A stretch of 64,000 nucleotides of DNA. Source: JAJFKX01 sp965230265. Its GTDB lineage: Bacteria > Pseudomonadota > Gammaproteobacteria > Xanthomonadales > Wenzhouxiangellaceae. Positions 16,817-25,521 of this stretch are shown here, piece after piece (position 1 is the stretch's first letter; each line of letters begins with the position of its first letter). The stretch spans positions 2,294,001-2,358,000 of the forward strand of contig OZ245999.1 in the NCBI GenBank assembly GCA_965230265.1, read 5' to 3'. The notes below the pieces were generated by a model. The model worked only from the letters and a program-made list of their open reading frames with translations. It ran no database searches and was not told the origin of the DNA. The position numbers were made by a program, and so were the translations under genes.

Positions 16817-17967
16817 GCTGCAGCCACCTCTGTTGCATCAACCTGGATATTGATGTTCTTTTTATCACCGTATTGATAATAAGCAGCACATGCGCCTTCA
16901 CTGGACACCATCAGTGCGCCCATCGGGGTTTCCGGCGTGCAGGCTTTTCCAAATACTTTGCAGTCCCAGGGTTTAATAACCCCTTTTAACACTTCACCAC
17001 ATTGGCAGGATTTGGGATCGGCCACGGCAATGGATTTAACACTAAACTTCTTCTCTGCATCGTAGGCCTGGTATTCATCAGTCAGCTGCACGCCGGAGTG
17101 ATCGATAGAGCCCAAACCACGCCATTCGAAAAATTCACGCAACCGAAATACCTTGCCGATTGCCTGTAGTGCGACATCATTGCCACCTTCGGGAACAATA
17201 CGGCTGTATTGATTTTGGATTTTTGATTCACCCGCTTCAAGCTGCTTTAACACCATCCACAGCGATTGCAAAATATCCAGCGGCTCGAAACCTGCGACTA
17301 CAACGGGCTTATCATAATGCTCGGCTATAAAGGCATAAGGATCGTTACCAATCACCATACTCACATGCCCTGGCCCCAAAAAGCCGTCAAGTTGCATGTC
17401 GGGCGAATCCAATACCGCTTTGACGGTGGGAATAATGGTGATGTGATTACAGAATAGCGAAAAATTGGTAATCCCCTCTTCTTCCGCCTGCAAAATCGTC
17501 AATGCTGTGCTGGGCATGGTGGTCTCAAACCCTAGGCCAAAGAAAACCACTTCACGATCGGGGTTTTTGCGCGCCAGGCTGAGCGCATCCATCGGTGAAT
17601 AAACCATGCGTACATCAGCACCATCGGCTTTGGCCTCCAACAGGCTTTGCTTGGAACCGGGCACACGCATGGCATCACCAAAGGTGGTGAAAATAACTTC
17701 GGGCCGTTGTGCAATGTTCACACAATCATCGACTCTGCCCATAGGCAGTACACAAACCGGACAGCCAGGGCCATGAATCAACTCGATACTTTCCGGAAGC
17801 AAATTTTCAATCCCGTAACGGAAAATAGAGTGGGTGTGACCACCGCACACTTCCATGATTCGAGTGGGTTGCTGATTGCGTTCATACAATGTATCAGCCA
17901 GTGCCTCAATCTCAGCAACAAGAATTTTGGCTTTCTCAGGGTCCCGAAATTCATCAACATATTTCAT
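16813..17967 (-). CDS. hypD: Hydrogenase maturation protein HypD
   Basis: 384 residues from the ATG at 17967 (KYVDEF start), with AAGGAA about 8 bp upstream; another ATG at 17973 is too close to that site. Key motifs: EVCGGHTHSIFRYG (Cys41), GPGCPVCVLP (Cys69, Cys72), GFETT, and CQCGEVLKG plus later Cys residues for the 4Fe-4S cluster. HypD is the scaffold on which Fe receives CN and CO before transfer with HypC. The gene lies between the SIS-domain gene and hypE, coupled to the latter. Confidence 0.97.
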   Translation of the reverse strand: MKYVDEFRDPEKAKILVAEIEALADTLYERNQQPTRIMEVCGGHTHSIFRYGIENLLPESIELIHGPGCPVCVLPMGRVDDCVNIAQRPEVIFTTFGDAMRVPGSKQSLLEAKADGADVRMVYSPMDALSLARKNPDREVVFFGLGFETTMPSTALTILQAEEEGITNFSLFCNHITIIPTVKAVLDSPDMQLDGFLGPGHVSMVIGNDPYAFIAEHYDKPVVVAGFEPLDILQSLWMVLKQLEAGESKIQNQYSRIVPEGGNDVALQAIGKVFRLREFFEWRGLGSIDHSGVQLTDEYQAYDAEKKFSVKSIAVADPKSCQCGEVLKGVIKPWDCKVFGKACTPETPMGALMVSSEGACAAYYQYGDKKNINIQVDATEVAAA

Positions 17968-17993
17968 AATCATTTTCCTTTTAGTTGTTGCTG

Positions 17994-18692
17994 TCAGCCT
18001 GCTGACGCCGCATTTAAATTGCCGCGCTGATCTGCAAGCAAGGTATGCACCAGATCCCAAAGCACGTGATAAATAAAGACATGGCATTCTTGAATCCGAT
18101 GAATGCTGTCGCTTTCCACGACCAAACAATGATCCAAGCCACTTTCCAACGTTTCTCCACCATTACCGCCTAGCAAAGCAATGGTTGCCGCCCCTTTTGC
18201 CTGCGCTGCCTTGAAAGCGCGTATCAAACTGATTGAGTTACCACTGGTAGAAACACCGATCAGTGCATCCTCGGGTTTAATCAGTGCGCTCACCTGGCGC
18301 ATAAAGACATGATCAAAACCCACATCGTTAGAAATGGCAGTAATCAGGGTTTTATCCGTGGTTAAATCATAAGCGGCCAGCGCCGGCCGGCCAGCAGTAA
18401 CCGGGTGCAGAAATTCAACAGCAATATGGGATGCATCGCTACTGGAGCCCCCACATCCCATGGTGAATAATTGTCCGCCCTGCAAATAAACCTTGGCGAC
18501 GGTATTCGCCATATCGACGATATTCTGTGCATTTTGCTTAACGAAACCTTCAATCACCTGCTGATGGTGGTCAAATTTTTGTGTCACCGACTCATGCAGT
18601 GCGGCCTGCATGGATGCTGGATCCTGCGCTTTATTGTGCAAAAACGGATAAAGACTTTGCAGACGTTCTTCATTATCACCTGGTGATTTCAT
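17994..18692 (-). CDS. SIS-domain phosphosugar isomerase (GmhA-like)
   Basis: 232 residues. The SIS fold is shown by GQLFTMGCGGSSSDASHIAVEF and LIGVSTSGNSISLIRAF, with ATIALLGGNGG after it, as in sedoheptulose-7-phosphate isomerases. It lies between hypC and hypD. From memory, GmhA-like genes are found inside hyp operons of some high-affinity group 1 hydrogenases, where their role is not clear. It could act on a sugar used by the two glycosyltransferases at the end of the series. Cytoplasmic; enzyme activity likely but substrate not proven. Confidence 0.82.
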   Translation of the reverse strand: MKSPGDNEERLQSLYPFLHNKAQDPASMQAALHESVTQKFDHHQQVIEGFVKQNAQNIVDMANTVAKVYLQGGQLFTMGCGGSSSDASHIAVEFLHPVTAGRPALAAYDLTTDKTLITAISNDVGFDHVFMRQVSALIKPEDALIGVSTSGNSISLIRAFKAAQAKGAATIALLGGNGGETLESGLDHCLVVESDSIHRIQECHVFIYHVLWDLVHTLLADQRGNLNAASAG

Positions 18693-18738
18693 AACAGCTT
18701 CGCCTCATATACCGCTGACGTCGGATAACAACCAGGCC

Positions 18739-19017
18739 TCAAGATGCACCTTCGCGCATGGCTGTCAATTCTTCCTGCATTTCTCCCAGCTCACTCAACA
18801 CCCCCAGTGTTGCCTGCGCCTCATCCTCATCAATCACGCTCATTGCAAAACCGACGTGTACCAGCACCCACTCATCCAGATAACTTTCCATTGGCTGGTC
18901 ATCTTCGGCCACACAACTGAGGTTAACCTCACGCTGGATACCACCAACGTCCACCATGCCAAGTTGTAACTCATCATCAACTATGCTGATAATTTTTCCA
19001 GGTATTCCAAGGCACAT
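18739..19017 (-). CDS. hypC: Hydrogenase maturation chaperone HypC
   Basis: 92 residues beginning MCLGIPGKI, the family's N-terminus with essential Cys2. The OB-fold core follows (GGIQREVNLSCVAE), and WVLVHVGFAMS holds the conserved His at about position 54. HypC carries the Fe(CN)2CO unit from HypD to the large subunit precursor. It follows hypF by 62 bp on the same strand. Only one hypC/hybG-type gene is seen. Confidence 0.96.
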   Translation of the reverse strand: MCLGIPGKIISIVDDELQLGMVDVGGIQREVNLSCVAEDDQPMESYLDEWVLVHVGFAMSVIDEDEAQATLGVLSELGEMQEELTAMREGAS

Positions 19018-19079
19018 AGCCTGCTCCTAAATTATGGTTATTAATTTTCTATCCATTTCAAAACGTTTATAAACCTACT

Positions 19080-21512
19080 TCACTGTTGTGTATTGTGAGT
19101 TGCTGCCAACTGCTGAGCTGCCGCAATCACCACCTGCCCCAAAGAAACCCCACCATCATTGGATGGAAAATGGCTCTGACTAAGGCACACCAGCCCACGC
19201 GCCTGAATGCGTGGCATCAGGTTTTCCAATAACACTTTATTCTGTAAACAACCACCGGAAAGCGCCACGGTAGTTATCGAGTGCTGCTCAGCAATATGAC
19301 CAATCATCGTATCGATCACATTAACCAGCCCTGCGTGAAAGCGGGCGGCGATAAGCTCTGTCGTGGTCGACTGTTGAAGATCATCCAGTAAGCCAAACCA
19401 CATCGGTGTGGAATCAACTTCCCACATTGCCGGCCTGCTTTCAGATGCCGAAATAAACCGGGTGGCAAAGTCATAAGCACCCACTGTTGATTTAATCAAT
19501 CCGAATTGATCAAGATAAGCACTGACTTTCATTTCAAGCTCAATCGCACCCTGGCCTTCATAGTGGGCATGCGAACGACACAAATCCACTGCAGCAGCAA
19601 CTGCATCAAATAACCGGCCACAAGAACTGGCCAACGGCGAGTTGATCCCTTTATTAAGCATCTGCTGGAAAGTCTCCAGCGGTTTTTCCTGCAGATACCG
19701 AGTCAGCGCCAAATCTGCATAGCGCTGGATAAACGTTGGCCACGACATCGCATTCAGCAAGTGCGCATAGGTATTACGCCAGGGCTCTTTTATTGCCTGG
19801 GCTCCGCCCAGCATTGCAACAGGTTGTAGTCGTCCAACCCTGGTGGAAGTGGTGTAATCAGCCAGTAAAAACTCACCACCCCATAAACGGCTGTCATCGC
19901 CGAAGCCAAGACCATCCAGGGCAATGCCCAGTACGGGAGGCGTATCCAGCGGGATTTTGTTTTCTGCCAGACAACTGGCGATATGGGCATGGTGATGTTG
20001 CACTTCGACCAGACTTGCTTCCGGATGCTCATCAGTCAATTCGCTTTTAGCGTATTTGCTGGACACATATTCCGGGTGTTTATCAGCAACGATAATTTTC
20101 GGAACCACATCATACAGATCTTGATAAAGGTGCAAGTTCTTGACGTAATCATCGAAGGTGCTGATATCTTCCAAGTCACCTTGATGCTGAGAAACCATGG
20201 CTGCGCCATTTTTGAGCAGACAAAAAGTGGATTTGAGTTCCGCACCGCAGGCCAGAATCTCGGGGCTGGCTGCAAATTCCGGCGGCAGCACAAATGACCT
20301 GGGCGCAAAGCCTCTGGCACGTCGCATAATGCGCGGCTCACCGGCCATACAACGCACCACCGAGTCATCAATCCGGTTGGCAATATCGCGGTTGTGATAC
20401 AGAATCAGATCAGCAATGTCTGCCAGCTGTTCATGCGCCTTATGGTTATCAATGATCTGCGGCTGCTTGGACAAATTACCGCTGGTCATCACTAATGGCA
20501 TGCCAAACTGACGGGTGATCAACCAATGCAGTGGTGTATAGGGCAGCATAAAACCGTACAGATCAGAACCCGGCGCTATGTCTCCAGACAATGCCGGCAC
20601 TGCACCCAACAAATGCTGTTTTTTACGTAACAACACGATGGGAGCTTTGTTGCTGGTCAACTGCTCGCGCTCTACTGGCGATACTTCACAATAGGCTTCA
20701 ATCACATCCAGTCTGTGAGTCATCAGCGCAAAGGGTTTTGCATACCGATGCTTACGCTGCCGCAGTGTTTTTACTGCCTCAAAATTGGTGGCATCACAGC
20801 ATAGATGAAACCCGCCTATTCCACGGATAGCAACAATTTTCCCCTGCCGCAAAGCAGTATCGACCTCTGCCAGAACCTGATCTGAATGCTGTCGCTGATT
20901 CGTGGTCCCTGCCTGATCCTTATGATTGGGTTGAAGACTGAGCGTGGGACCACAATCAAAACAGGCAATCGGTTGTGCATGAAAACGGCGGTCTAGCGGA
21001 TCGGTATATTCAGCCCGACAGTGATCGCACATCGGGAACGGTTCCATGGTTGAATTGCCACGATCGTAGGGAATGCGTTTAACAATGGAAATACGCGGGC
21101 CACAATGGGTGCAATTGGTAAAGGGATAATGATAGCGATGCTCATCAGTAGCCAATAGCTCTGTCAGGCAAGCCTCGCAAGTCGCGGCGTCAGCAGATAC
21201 TTCGGTGGCTACTGCACCCTTTTCTGATGGGCAGATTCGGAAATCCTTGAAGTCCCAGTCGCCTGGCAGGTCTTTCGACTCGATGCTGTCGATTTTTGCC
21301 AGTGGCGGTGACTCAAGATCAAGCTGTTTAACAAAATTAAGCAGCGCAGATTGCTGACCTGAAACCCGGATCAATACGCCTTCAGAATCATTAAGAACTT
21401 CACCGACCAGCTTTTCTCTGGCAGCAAGTTTATACACTGTCGGGCGAAAGCCCACGCCCTGAACAGTCCCGCGCACGCGAATCTCATGAGTCTGAATAGT
21501 ACTCACGACCAC
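19080..21512 (-). CDS. hypF: Carbamoyltransferase HypF
   Basis: 810 residues. Domains in order: acylphosphatase-like (VRGTVQGVGFRPTVYKLA, residues ~12-30), two zinc-finger pairs (CEACLTE, CTHCGP, CDHCRAEY, CFDCGP, ~110-190), a YrdC-like domain, and a Kae1/TobZ-like carbamoyltransferase domain (VQHHHAHIASCLAEN, ALSGGCLQNK). It uses carbamoyl phosphate and ATP to carbamoylate HypE. GTG start at 21512, or at 21506 in the same frame, behind AAAGG. It is the first gene of the minus-strand accessory series. Confidence 0.96.
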   Translation of the reverse strand: MVVSTIQTHEIRVRGTVQGVGFRPTVYKLAAREKLVGEVLNDSEGVLIRVSGQQSALLNFVKQLDLESPPLAKIDSIESKDLPGDWDFKDFRICPSEKGAVATEVSADAATCEACLTELLATDEHRYHYPFTNCTHCGPRISIVKRIPYDRGNSTMEPFPMCDHCRAEYTDPLDRRFHAQPIACFDCGPTLSLQPNHKDQAGTTNQRQHSDQVLAEVDTALRQGKIVAIRGIGGFHLCCDATNFEAVKTLRQRKHRYAKPFALMTHRLDVIEAYCEVSPVEREQLTSNKAPIVLLRKKQHLLGAVPALSGDIAPGSDLYGFMLPYTPLHWLITRQFGMPLVMTSGNLSKQPQIIDNHKAHEQLADIADLILYHNRDIANRIDDSVVRCMAGEPRIMRRARGFAPRSFVLPPEFAASPEILACGAELKSTFCLLKNGAAMVSQHQGDLEDISTFDDYVKNLHLYQDLYDVVPKIIVADKHPEYVSSKYAKSELTDEHPEASLVEVQHHHAHIASCLAENKIPLDTPPVLGIALDGLGFGDDSRLWGGEFLLADYTTSTRVGRLQPVAMLGGAQAIKEPWRNTYAHLLNAMSWPTFIQRYADLALTRYLQEKPLETFQQMLNKGINSPLASSCGRLFDAVAAAVDLCRSHAHYEGQGAIELEMKVSAYLDQFGLIKSTVGAYDFATRFISASESRPAMWEVDSTPMWFGLLDDLQQSTTTELIAARFHAGLVNVIDTMIGHIAEQHSITTVALSGGCLQNKVLLENLMPRIQARGLVCLSQSHFPSNDGGVSLGQVVIAAAQQLAATHNTQQ

Positions 21513-21971
21513 ACTGCCTTTTAAACGAAAATTCTTGCGGGTGTGTAAACACGACCCCTCCCTAAAAATTACATCATGTAATCACGGAAAACTTAATTTC
21601 CGGCCCTAAATCCTTAAGGCTATTGCAAAATGCCAGACTGGTAATTTTTTAATAAACTCTGGCCGCCACTGTTAAACAATGATCTTATGTATTTAAACTA
21701 GCAGTTAGGTGTCTTCTGTGTCAAGGAAATCATTGGTTTATTCTAAGTGTCATGAAACAAACTCAAAAGCCTAACTCAGATGACATGATTACTATCATAT
21801 ACGACCCTCTGGCACATGCATTAGCATGTCAACCATGAACAGAAATGACAGTTGATGAGCGAGTTGAGAAAAGCACCGGAGTAACAATATATTTTGCCAT
21901 TCCTTTTATCACTCAGCAGCAATAAAAATACGAATGGCAGAATATGATGATTTACTCTATGCTCTAGAGAT
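21513..21971. other. Divergent intergenic region between hypF and the nucleotidase gene
   Basis: About 460 bp, AT-rich, no coding frame supported. It must hold the promoter of hypF and the downstream series, and one for the nucleotidase gene. A short palindrome at 21568-21582 is listed separately. No clear -35/-10 pair or riboswitch was recognised. Confidence 0.5.
21568..21582. promoter_or_regulatory. Candidate operator upstream of hypF
   Basis: ATTACAT-C-ATGTAAT is a perfect 7-bp inverted repeat with a one-base centre, 56 bp before the hypF start. The position and symmetry fit a dimeric regulator site for the accessory series. The regulator is not in the window. It may also occur by chance in AT-rich DNA. 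Confidence 0.3.
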
Positions 21972-23534
21972 TTGAGCAAACTCAGATATCTATCAATGAC
22001 CCAATTTATCGCAAGCCTGTTTATAACCATCTGTTTGATAAGTTCGCCGGCAATCGCCGGCCACAAGACCATCACATTGCTGTTTACCAATGACGTGGAA
22101 AGCGCCTATGATCCGATTCCGGCACATTGGTTGGATGATATTTCAATGATTGGCGGTATTGCAGAAATGACAACACTGATTAATCAGCTTCGTGAATCAG
22201 AACCGAATGTTTTTCTGTTTGATTCAGGTGATATTTTTACCGGTGCGCTTGCCAAACTAACCGAAGGAGAACTGGCATTCGAGCTGATGATGACCATGGG
22301 TTATGACGCAATGGCCATTGGCAACCATGAATTCGAATATGGTGTTAACATCCTTGAGTGGCAAAAGAACCGAGCACCATTTCCGGTACTGGGCGCTAAC
22401 TTTTTTTATAAGGATACCAATCACCCTTTCGCGCAGGCTCACACTGTCATTGAGCGAAATGGGGTACGTATTGGTGTCATCGGTATTATGGGCACCGATG
22501 CCGTATCCGCTATTATTCCCTCGCACATTGCACCATTGGATGTACATGACCCAGTGGTACCCGTACAAAGATCAGTGGATGAATTGCGTGATCAAGTTGA
22601 CTTAGTCGTATTGCTGACACATCAGGGTAAAACAGCACCTATGCAAACCGATGCAGAATCAGATCCGCGACTACAGCGTGACATTGATGCTGACATTGCA
22701 TTGGCGGGTGCGGTCAACGGTATCGATGTCCTATTGGCTGGTCATGCCGATGCCGGCACACCCAAGCCCGTTGTTCATTCCCAAACCGGTACACTAATTA
22801 TGCAAACCTACGGGCAAGCTACACATCTTGGATTCTTGCAGTTGATTATCGATAGCCAAACTGGAGAAATTGCTGACTATAACGGCAAATTGATCCCGGT
22901 TGAATCTGACAAATTGTCCCCGGACCCTCGTATAGTCACCAAACTTGAGAGATACCGCGATGCACATGCCGACATAATGACCAAAGTCGGCAGCACCGAG
23001 AGTGCTTTAATTCGCCGCTATATAGAAGAGTCGGATATAGGTAATTTGTTTGCTGACATTTTTGTTGAGGTAAGCGATACCGAAATTGCTTTTATCCATG
23101 GCGGTAGCTTGCGCAAAGATATCCCTCAGGGTGATGTAAGGCTGGTTGACATACTCGACGCCTATCCATTTGTTGATGCCATTGAAGTTAAGAAAATGAG
23201 CGGTAGCAGAATTCGTCGTGCACTGGAACAATCACTAACTATCGAGCGTGGCTTTTTGCAGGTTTCAGGGCTGGTGATGACTTACGATATGGAACAACCG
23301 AAATATGGCCGCATTGTATCGCTGACTTACCAGGGAAAACCGGTTGTCGATGACGATATATTTACTGTTGCGATGCCAGGGTTTCTAGCCCAAGGCGGTG
23401 ACTTGTACGACTCGTTTCCCGAGTCAGAAACGATCAGAGAGGCTGGTCGAGTGTCAGATGCCATTATCGATTATTTCCGCGATGTAGACCGAGTTAAAGT
23501 ACCACCGCGCGGTCGACAGATTGAAATCAAGTAA
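21972..23534 (+). CDS. Secreted 5'-nucleotidase/metallophosphatase family protein
   Basis: 520 residues from a TTG at 21972; an ATG at 21996 is an alternative, but the TTG start supplies Lys and Arg ahead of the hydrophobic signal sequence (FIASLFITICLISSPAIAG). Metallophosphatase motifs: LLFTNDVES, FDSGDIFTGA, GNHEFEYG, LLTHQG, AGHADAG. The C-terminal substrate-binding domain begins near residue 350 (VGSTESALIRRY, GNLFADIF). In canonical enzymes the first motif is TNDxHG and the last GHxH; here they read TNDVES and GHAD, so metal binding may differ. Probably periplasmic nucleotide hydrolysis. It ends convergent to the initiator tRNA gene. Confidence 0.85.
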   Translation: MSKLRYLSMTQFIASLFITICLISSPAIAGHKTITLLFTNDVESAYDPIPAHWLDDISMIGGIAEMTTLINQLRESEPNVFLFDSGDIFTGALAKLTEGELAFELMMTMGYDAMAIGNHEFEYGVNILEWQKNRAPFPVLGANFFYKDTNHPFAQAHTVIERNGVRIGVIGIMGTDAVSAIIPSHIAPLDVHDPVVPVQRSVDELRDQVDLVVLLTHQGKTAPMQTDAESDPRLQRDIDADIALAGAVNGIDVLLAGHADAGTPKPVVHSQTGTLIMQTYGQATHLGFLQLIIDSQTGEIADYNGKLIPVESDKLSPDPRIVTKLERYRDAHADIMTKVGSTESALIRRYIEESDIGNLFADIFVEVSDTEIAFIHGGSLRKDIPQGDVRLVDILDAYPFVDAIEVKKMSGSRIRRALEQSLTIERGFLQVSGLVMTYDMEQPKYGRIVSLTYQGKPVVDDDIFTVAMPGFLAQGGDLYDSFPESETIREAGRVSDAIIDYFRDVDRVKVPPRGRQIEIK

Positions 23535-23535
23535 G

Positions 23536-23583
23536 AAGGCTTCAGCAAGTATTGGCAGCTAATAATAACAATGCCAAAGCCTT
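23536..23583. terminator. Hairpin between the nucleotidase and tRNA-fMet genes
   Basis: Nested inverted repeats: AAGGCTT with AAGCCTT outside, and TTGGCA with TGCCAA inside. It lies just after the nucleotidase stop, facing the convergent tRNA gene, and could end transcription from either side. There is no strong T-run. Confidence 0.4.
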
Positions 23584-23595
23584 GATAGATTGCGT

Positions 23596-23672
23596 TGGTA
23601 GCGGGGGCAGGATTCGAACCTGCGACCTTCGGGTTATGAGCCCGACGAGCTGCCAGACTGCTCCACCCCGCA
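23596..23672 (-). tRNA. Initiator tRNA-fMet (CAT)
   Basis: A 77-nt cloverleaf with encoded CCA. Acceptor GCGGGG pairs with CCCCGC, positions 1 and 72 are unpaired (T:T), and the anticodon stem has three G:C pairs (GGGCTCATAACCC). The last two features mark an initiator rather than an elongator tRNA. D and T arms are normal (GTTCGAATC loop). It is transcribed in the same direction as the nuo operon upstream. Confidence 0.97.
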
Positions 23673-23709
23673 ACAGCAAGCAGAGTATACTAACGCCGTG
23701 ACACCCATG

Positions 23710-23739
23710 ATGCAAGCGTTTTTTGAATAACGCTTGCAT
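23710..23739 (-). terminator. Perfect hairpin downstream of the nuo operon
   Basis: ATGCAAGCGTT and AACGCTTGCAT form an 11-bp perfect stem with an 8-nt loop. It lies 58 bp after the stop of the last gene of the nuo series and before the initiator tRNA gene. There is no T-run on the minus strand, so it may be a processing or stability element rather than a classical terminator. Confidence 0.5.
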
Positions 23740-23797
23740 TGATAATCAGGGCACCTTAACTCACTGTGCGGAAGCCTGTCTGATCGGAGATTACGGA

Positions 23798-24067
23798 CTA
23801 GCCAGACTCCCGGTTCCGGCGACGCAGCCAGCGAACAATACCCAGAATACTGATGGCCAACCAGAAACATTCAATGATGAATGAAGCCAGATTGAAAGTG
23901 TAATACAGCGAGATCATGATCAGGATCGCACCGGCCATATTGATCAGTGAATAGATCAGACTTTGGCCGTTGATGCGCTCCAGCTGAATCCCCAGATAGG
24001 CCAGCAAAATCATGCTCACACCAGTGATACCGACCACATCGTGCCAGCCAAAGCTGAATTCAGACAT
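23798..24067 (-). CDS. Small CBU_0592-type membrane protein
   Basis: 89 residues with three hydrophobic segments (VVGITGVSMILLAYLGIQL, SLINMAGAILIMISLYYTF, SFIIECFWLAISILGIVRWL) and a basic end (RWLRRRNRESG). This matches the CBU_0592-like family of small inner-membrane proteins of unknown function. It follows nuoN by 14 bp and is probably transcribed with the nuo operon, so it may be made together with Complex I; a direct role is not known. Confidence 0.75.
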   Translation of the reverse strand: MSEFSFGWHDVVGITGVSMILLAYLGIQLERINGQSLIYSLINMAGAILIMISLYYTFNLASFIIECFWLAISILGIVRWLRRRNRESG

Positions 24068-24081
24068 TGATCAGACGACAA

Positions 24082-25521
24082 CTAAAAGCTGGCGACACAC
24101 AATGCAATCAATGCATTGGCAAAGATACCCAGCAATAACTGTGCAGCACCGTTGATGGTCAGGATAAAGCGAAAATCTGCTGGTGCCGTCACTTTGGCAT
24201 CGGTTTCCGGTTCATCGAAGTACATCAGTTTCACTACCCGCAGATAGTAGAAGGCACCGATCACTGAGAACACCACAGCCAATACGGCCAACCAGATCAA
24301 ACCCACATCCAGAATCGCCTGAATCACCAGCCACTTGGCAAAGAATCCGACAAATATTGGAATACCCGCCATCGAAAACATCAGCATCAACATCAATGCA
24401 GCCAGTAATGGGTTGCGTTGATTCAAACCTTTATAGTCATCCAGGTTTTCAGCTTCGATACCGGCCTTGGACATCATGATCAATACGGCAAATGCACCGG
24501 TGGACATAATCGCATAGGTAATCGCATAAAACATTGCTGCGCTATAACCTTGCGCGGTACCGGATAACACGCCCAGCAGCAAAAAGCCCATATGCGAAAT
24601 AGTCGAATAGGCCAGCATACGCTTCAGATTGGTCTGCGCGATAGCCACCAGATTACCGACGATAATCGATAACGCTGCCAGCACAGTCAGCATCTGCATC
24701 CAATGCTGCTGCATGGGAACCAGACCGTTATCCAGCAAGCGGATAGCCATGGCAAATGCAGCCAGTTTGGGTACCGAACCAATCAACATGGTCACCGCCG
24801 CTGGGGCACCGTGATAGACATCCGGTACCCACATATGAAACGGCACAGCCCCCAATTTAAAGGCGATGCCGATCACCACAAACACCAGCCCCAGAATCAG
24901 CACAAAGTTGTTACCGGCAACAGCAACCACTTCAGCTACTGCAGACAGGCTCAACGAACCGGTCACACCATAGATCATCGACATGCCGTACAGCAGCAGG
25001 CCCGAGGCCAGTGAACCCAGAATAAAATACTTCATTGCTGCTTCTGAACCACGCTTACTGTCGCGATCCAGTGCCACCAGCGCATAAGAACTCAGTGAAA
25101 TCAGTTCCAGACCAAGATACACCGTCAACAGACTGGCAGCAGAAATCAATACCATGGCGCCGAGCAGTAAGAATAAGCTCAGCACATAGTATTCACCACG
25201 CAATAAATTAAACATGCGCAAATAGTGTTTTGCGTAAACAAATACCGCACCCAGCACAATAAAGCTGAACAGTTTCAGTACATCAGCCATGCTATCGCGG
25301 ACAAAAGTACCGTTAAACGCAAATTGTGCGGTACCTGCATCAGTGACCTGCCAGCGCATCACCATGATTCCGGCAAATACCAGCGTTAACACCGAAATAA
25401 AGCTCACCATGCTGCGCCGGTTATCCGGTAAAAACAGATCGGTCAGCATAATCAAACAGGCCATGCCCAGAATAAACAACTCCGGCAATGCTATAAATAA
25501 ATCAGTAGCAGTCATGATCAA
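24082..25521 (-). CDS. nuoN: NADH-quinone oxidoreductase subunit N
   Basis: 479 residues, about 14 membrane helices; an antiporter-like proton-pumping subunit of the Complex I membrane arm. Recognisable parts: VYLGLELISLSSYALVALDR (Glu of TM5), GIAFKLGAVPFHMWVPDVYH (Lys of TM7), and KRMLAYSTISHMGFLLLGV. Its start overlaps the nuoM stop by 4 bp. Length and motifs are normal. Confidence 0.97.
   Translation of the reverse strand: MIMTATDLFIALPELFILGMACLIMLTDLFLPDNRRSMVSFISVLTLVFAGIMVMRWQVTDAGTAQFAFNGTFVRDSMADVLKLFSFIVLGAVFVYAKHYLRMFNLLRGEYYVLSLFLLLGAMVLISAASLLTVYLGLELISLSSYALVALDRDSKRGSEAAMKYFILGSLASGLLLYGMSMIYGVTGSLSLSAVAEVVAVAGNNFVLILGLVFVVIGIAFKLGAVPFHMWVPDVYHGAPAAVTMLIGSVPKLAAFAMAIRLLDNGLVPMQQHWMQMLTVLAALSIIVGNLVAIAQTNLKRMLAYSTISHMGFLLLGVLSGTAQGYSAAMFYAITYAIMSTGAFAVLIMMSKAGIEAENLDDYKGLNQRNPLLAALMLMLMFSMAGIPIFVGFFAKWLVIQAILDVGLIWLAVLAVVFSVIGAFYYLRVVKLMYFDEPETDAKVTAPADFRFILTINGAAQLLLGIFANALIALCVASF

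Noticed and set aside
16813..18129. Longer start of hypD at 18129
   Set aside because: The extension overlaps the SIS-domain gene; the family start KYVDEF at 17967 has a ribosome site.
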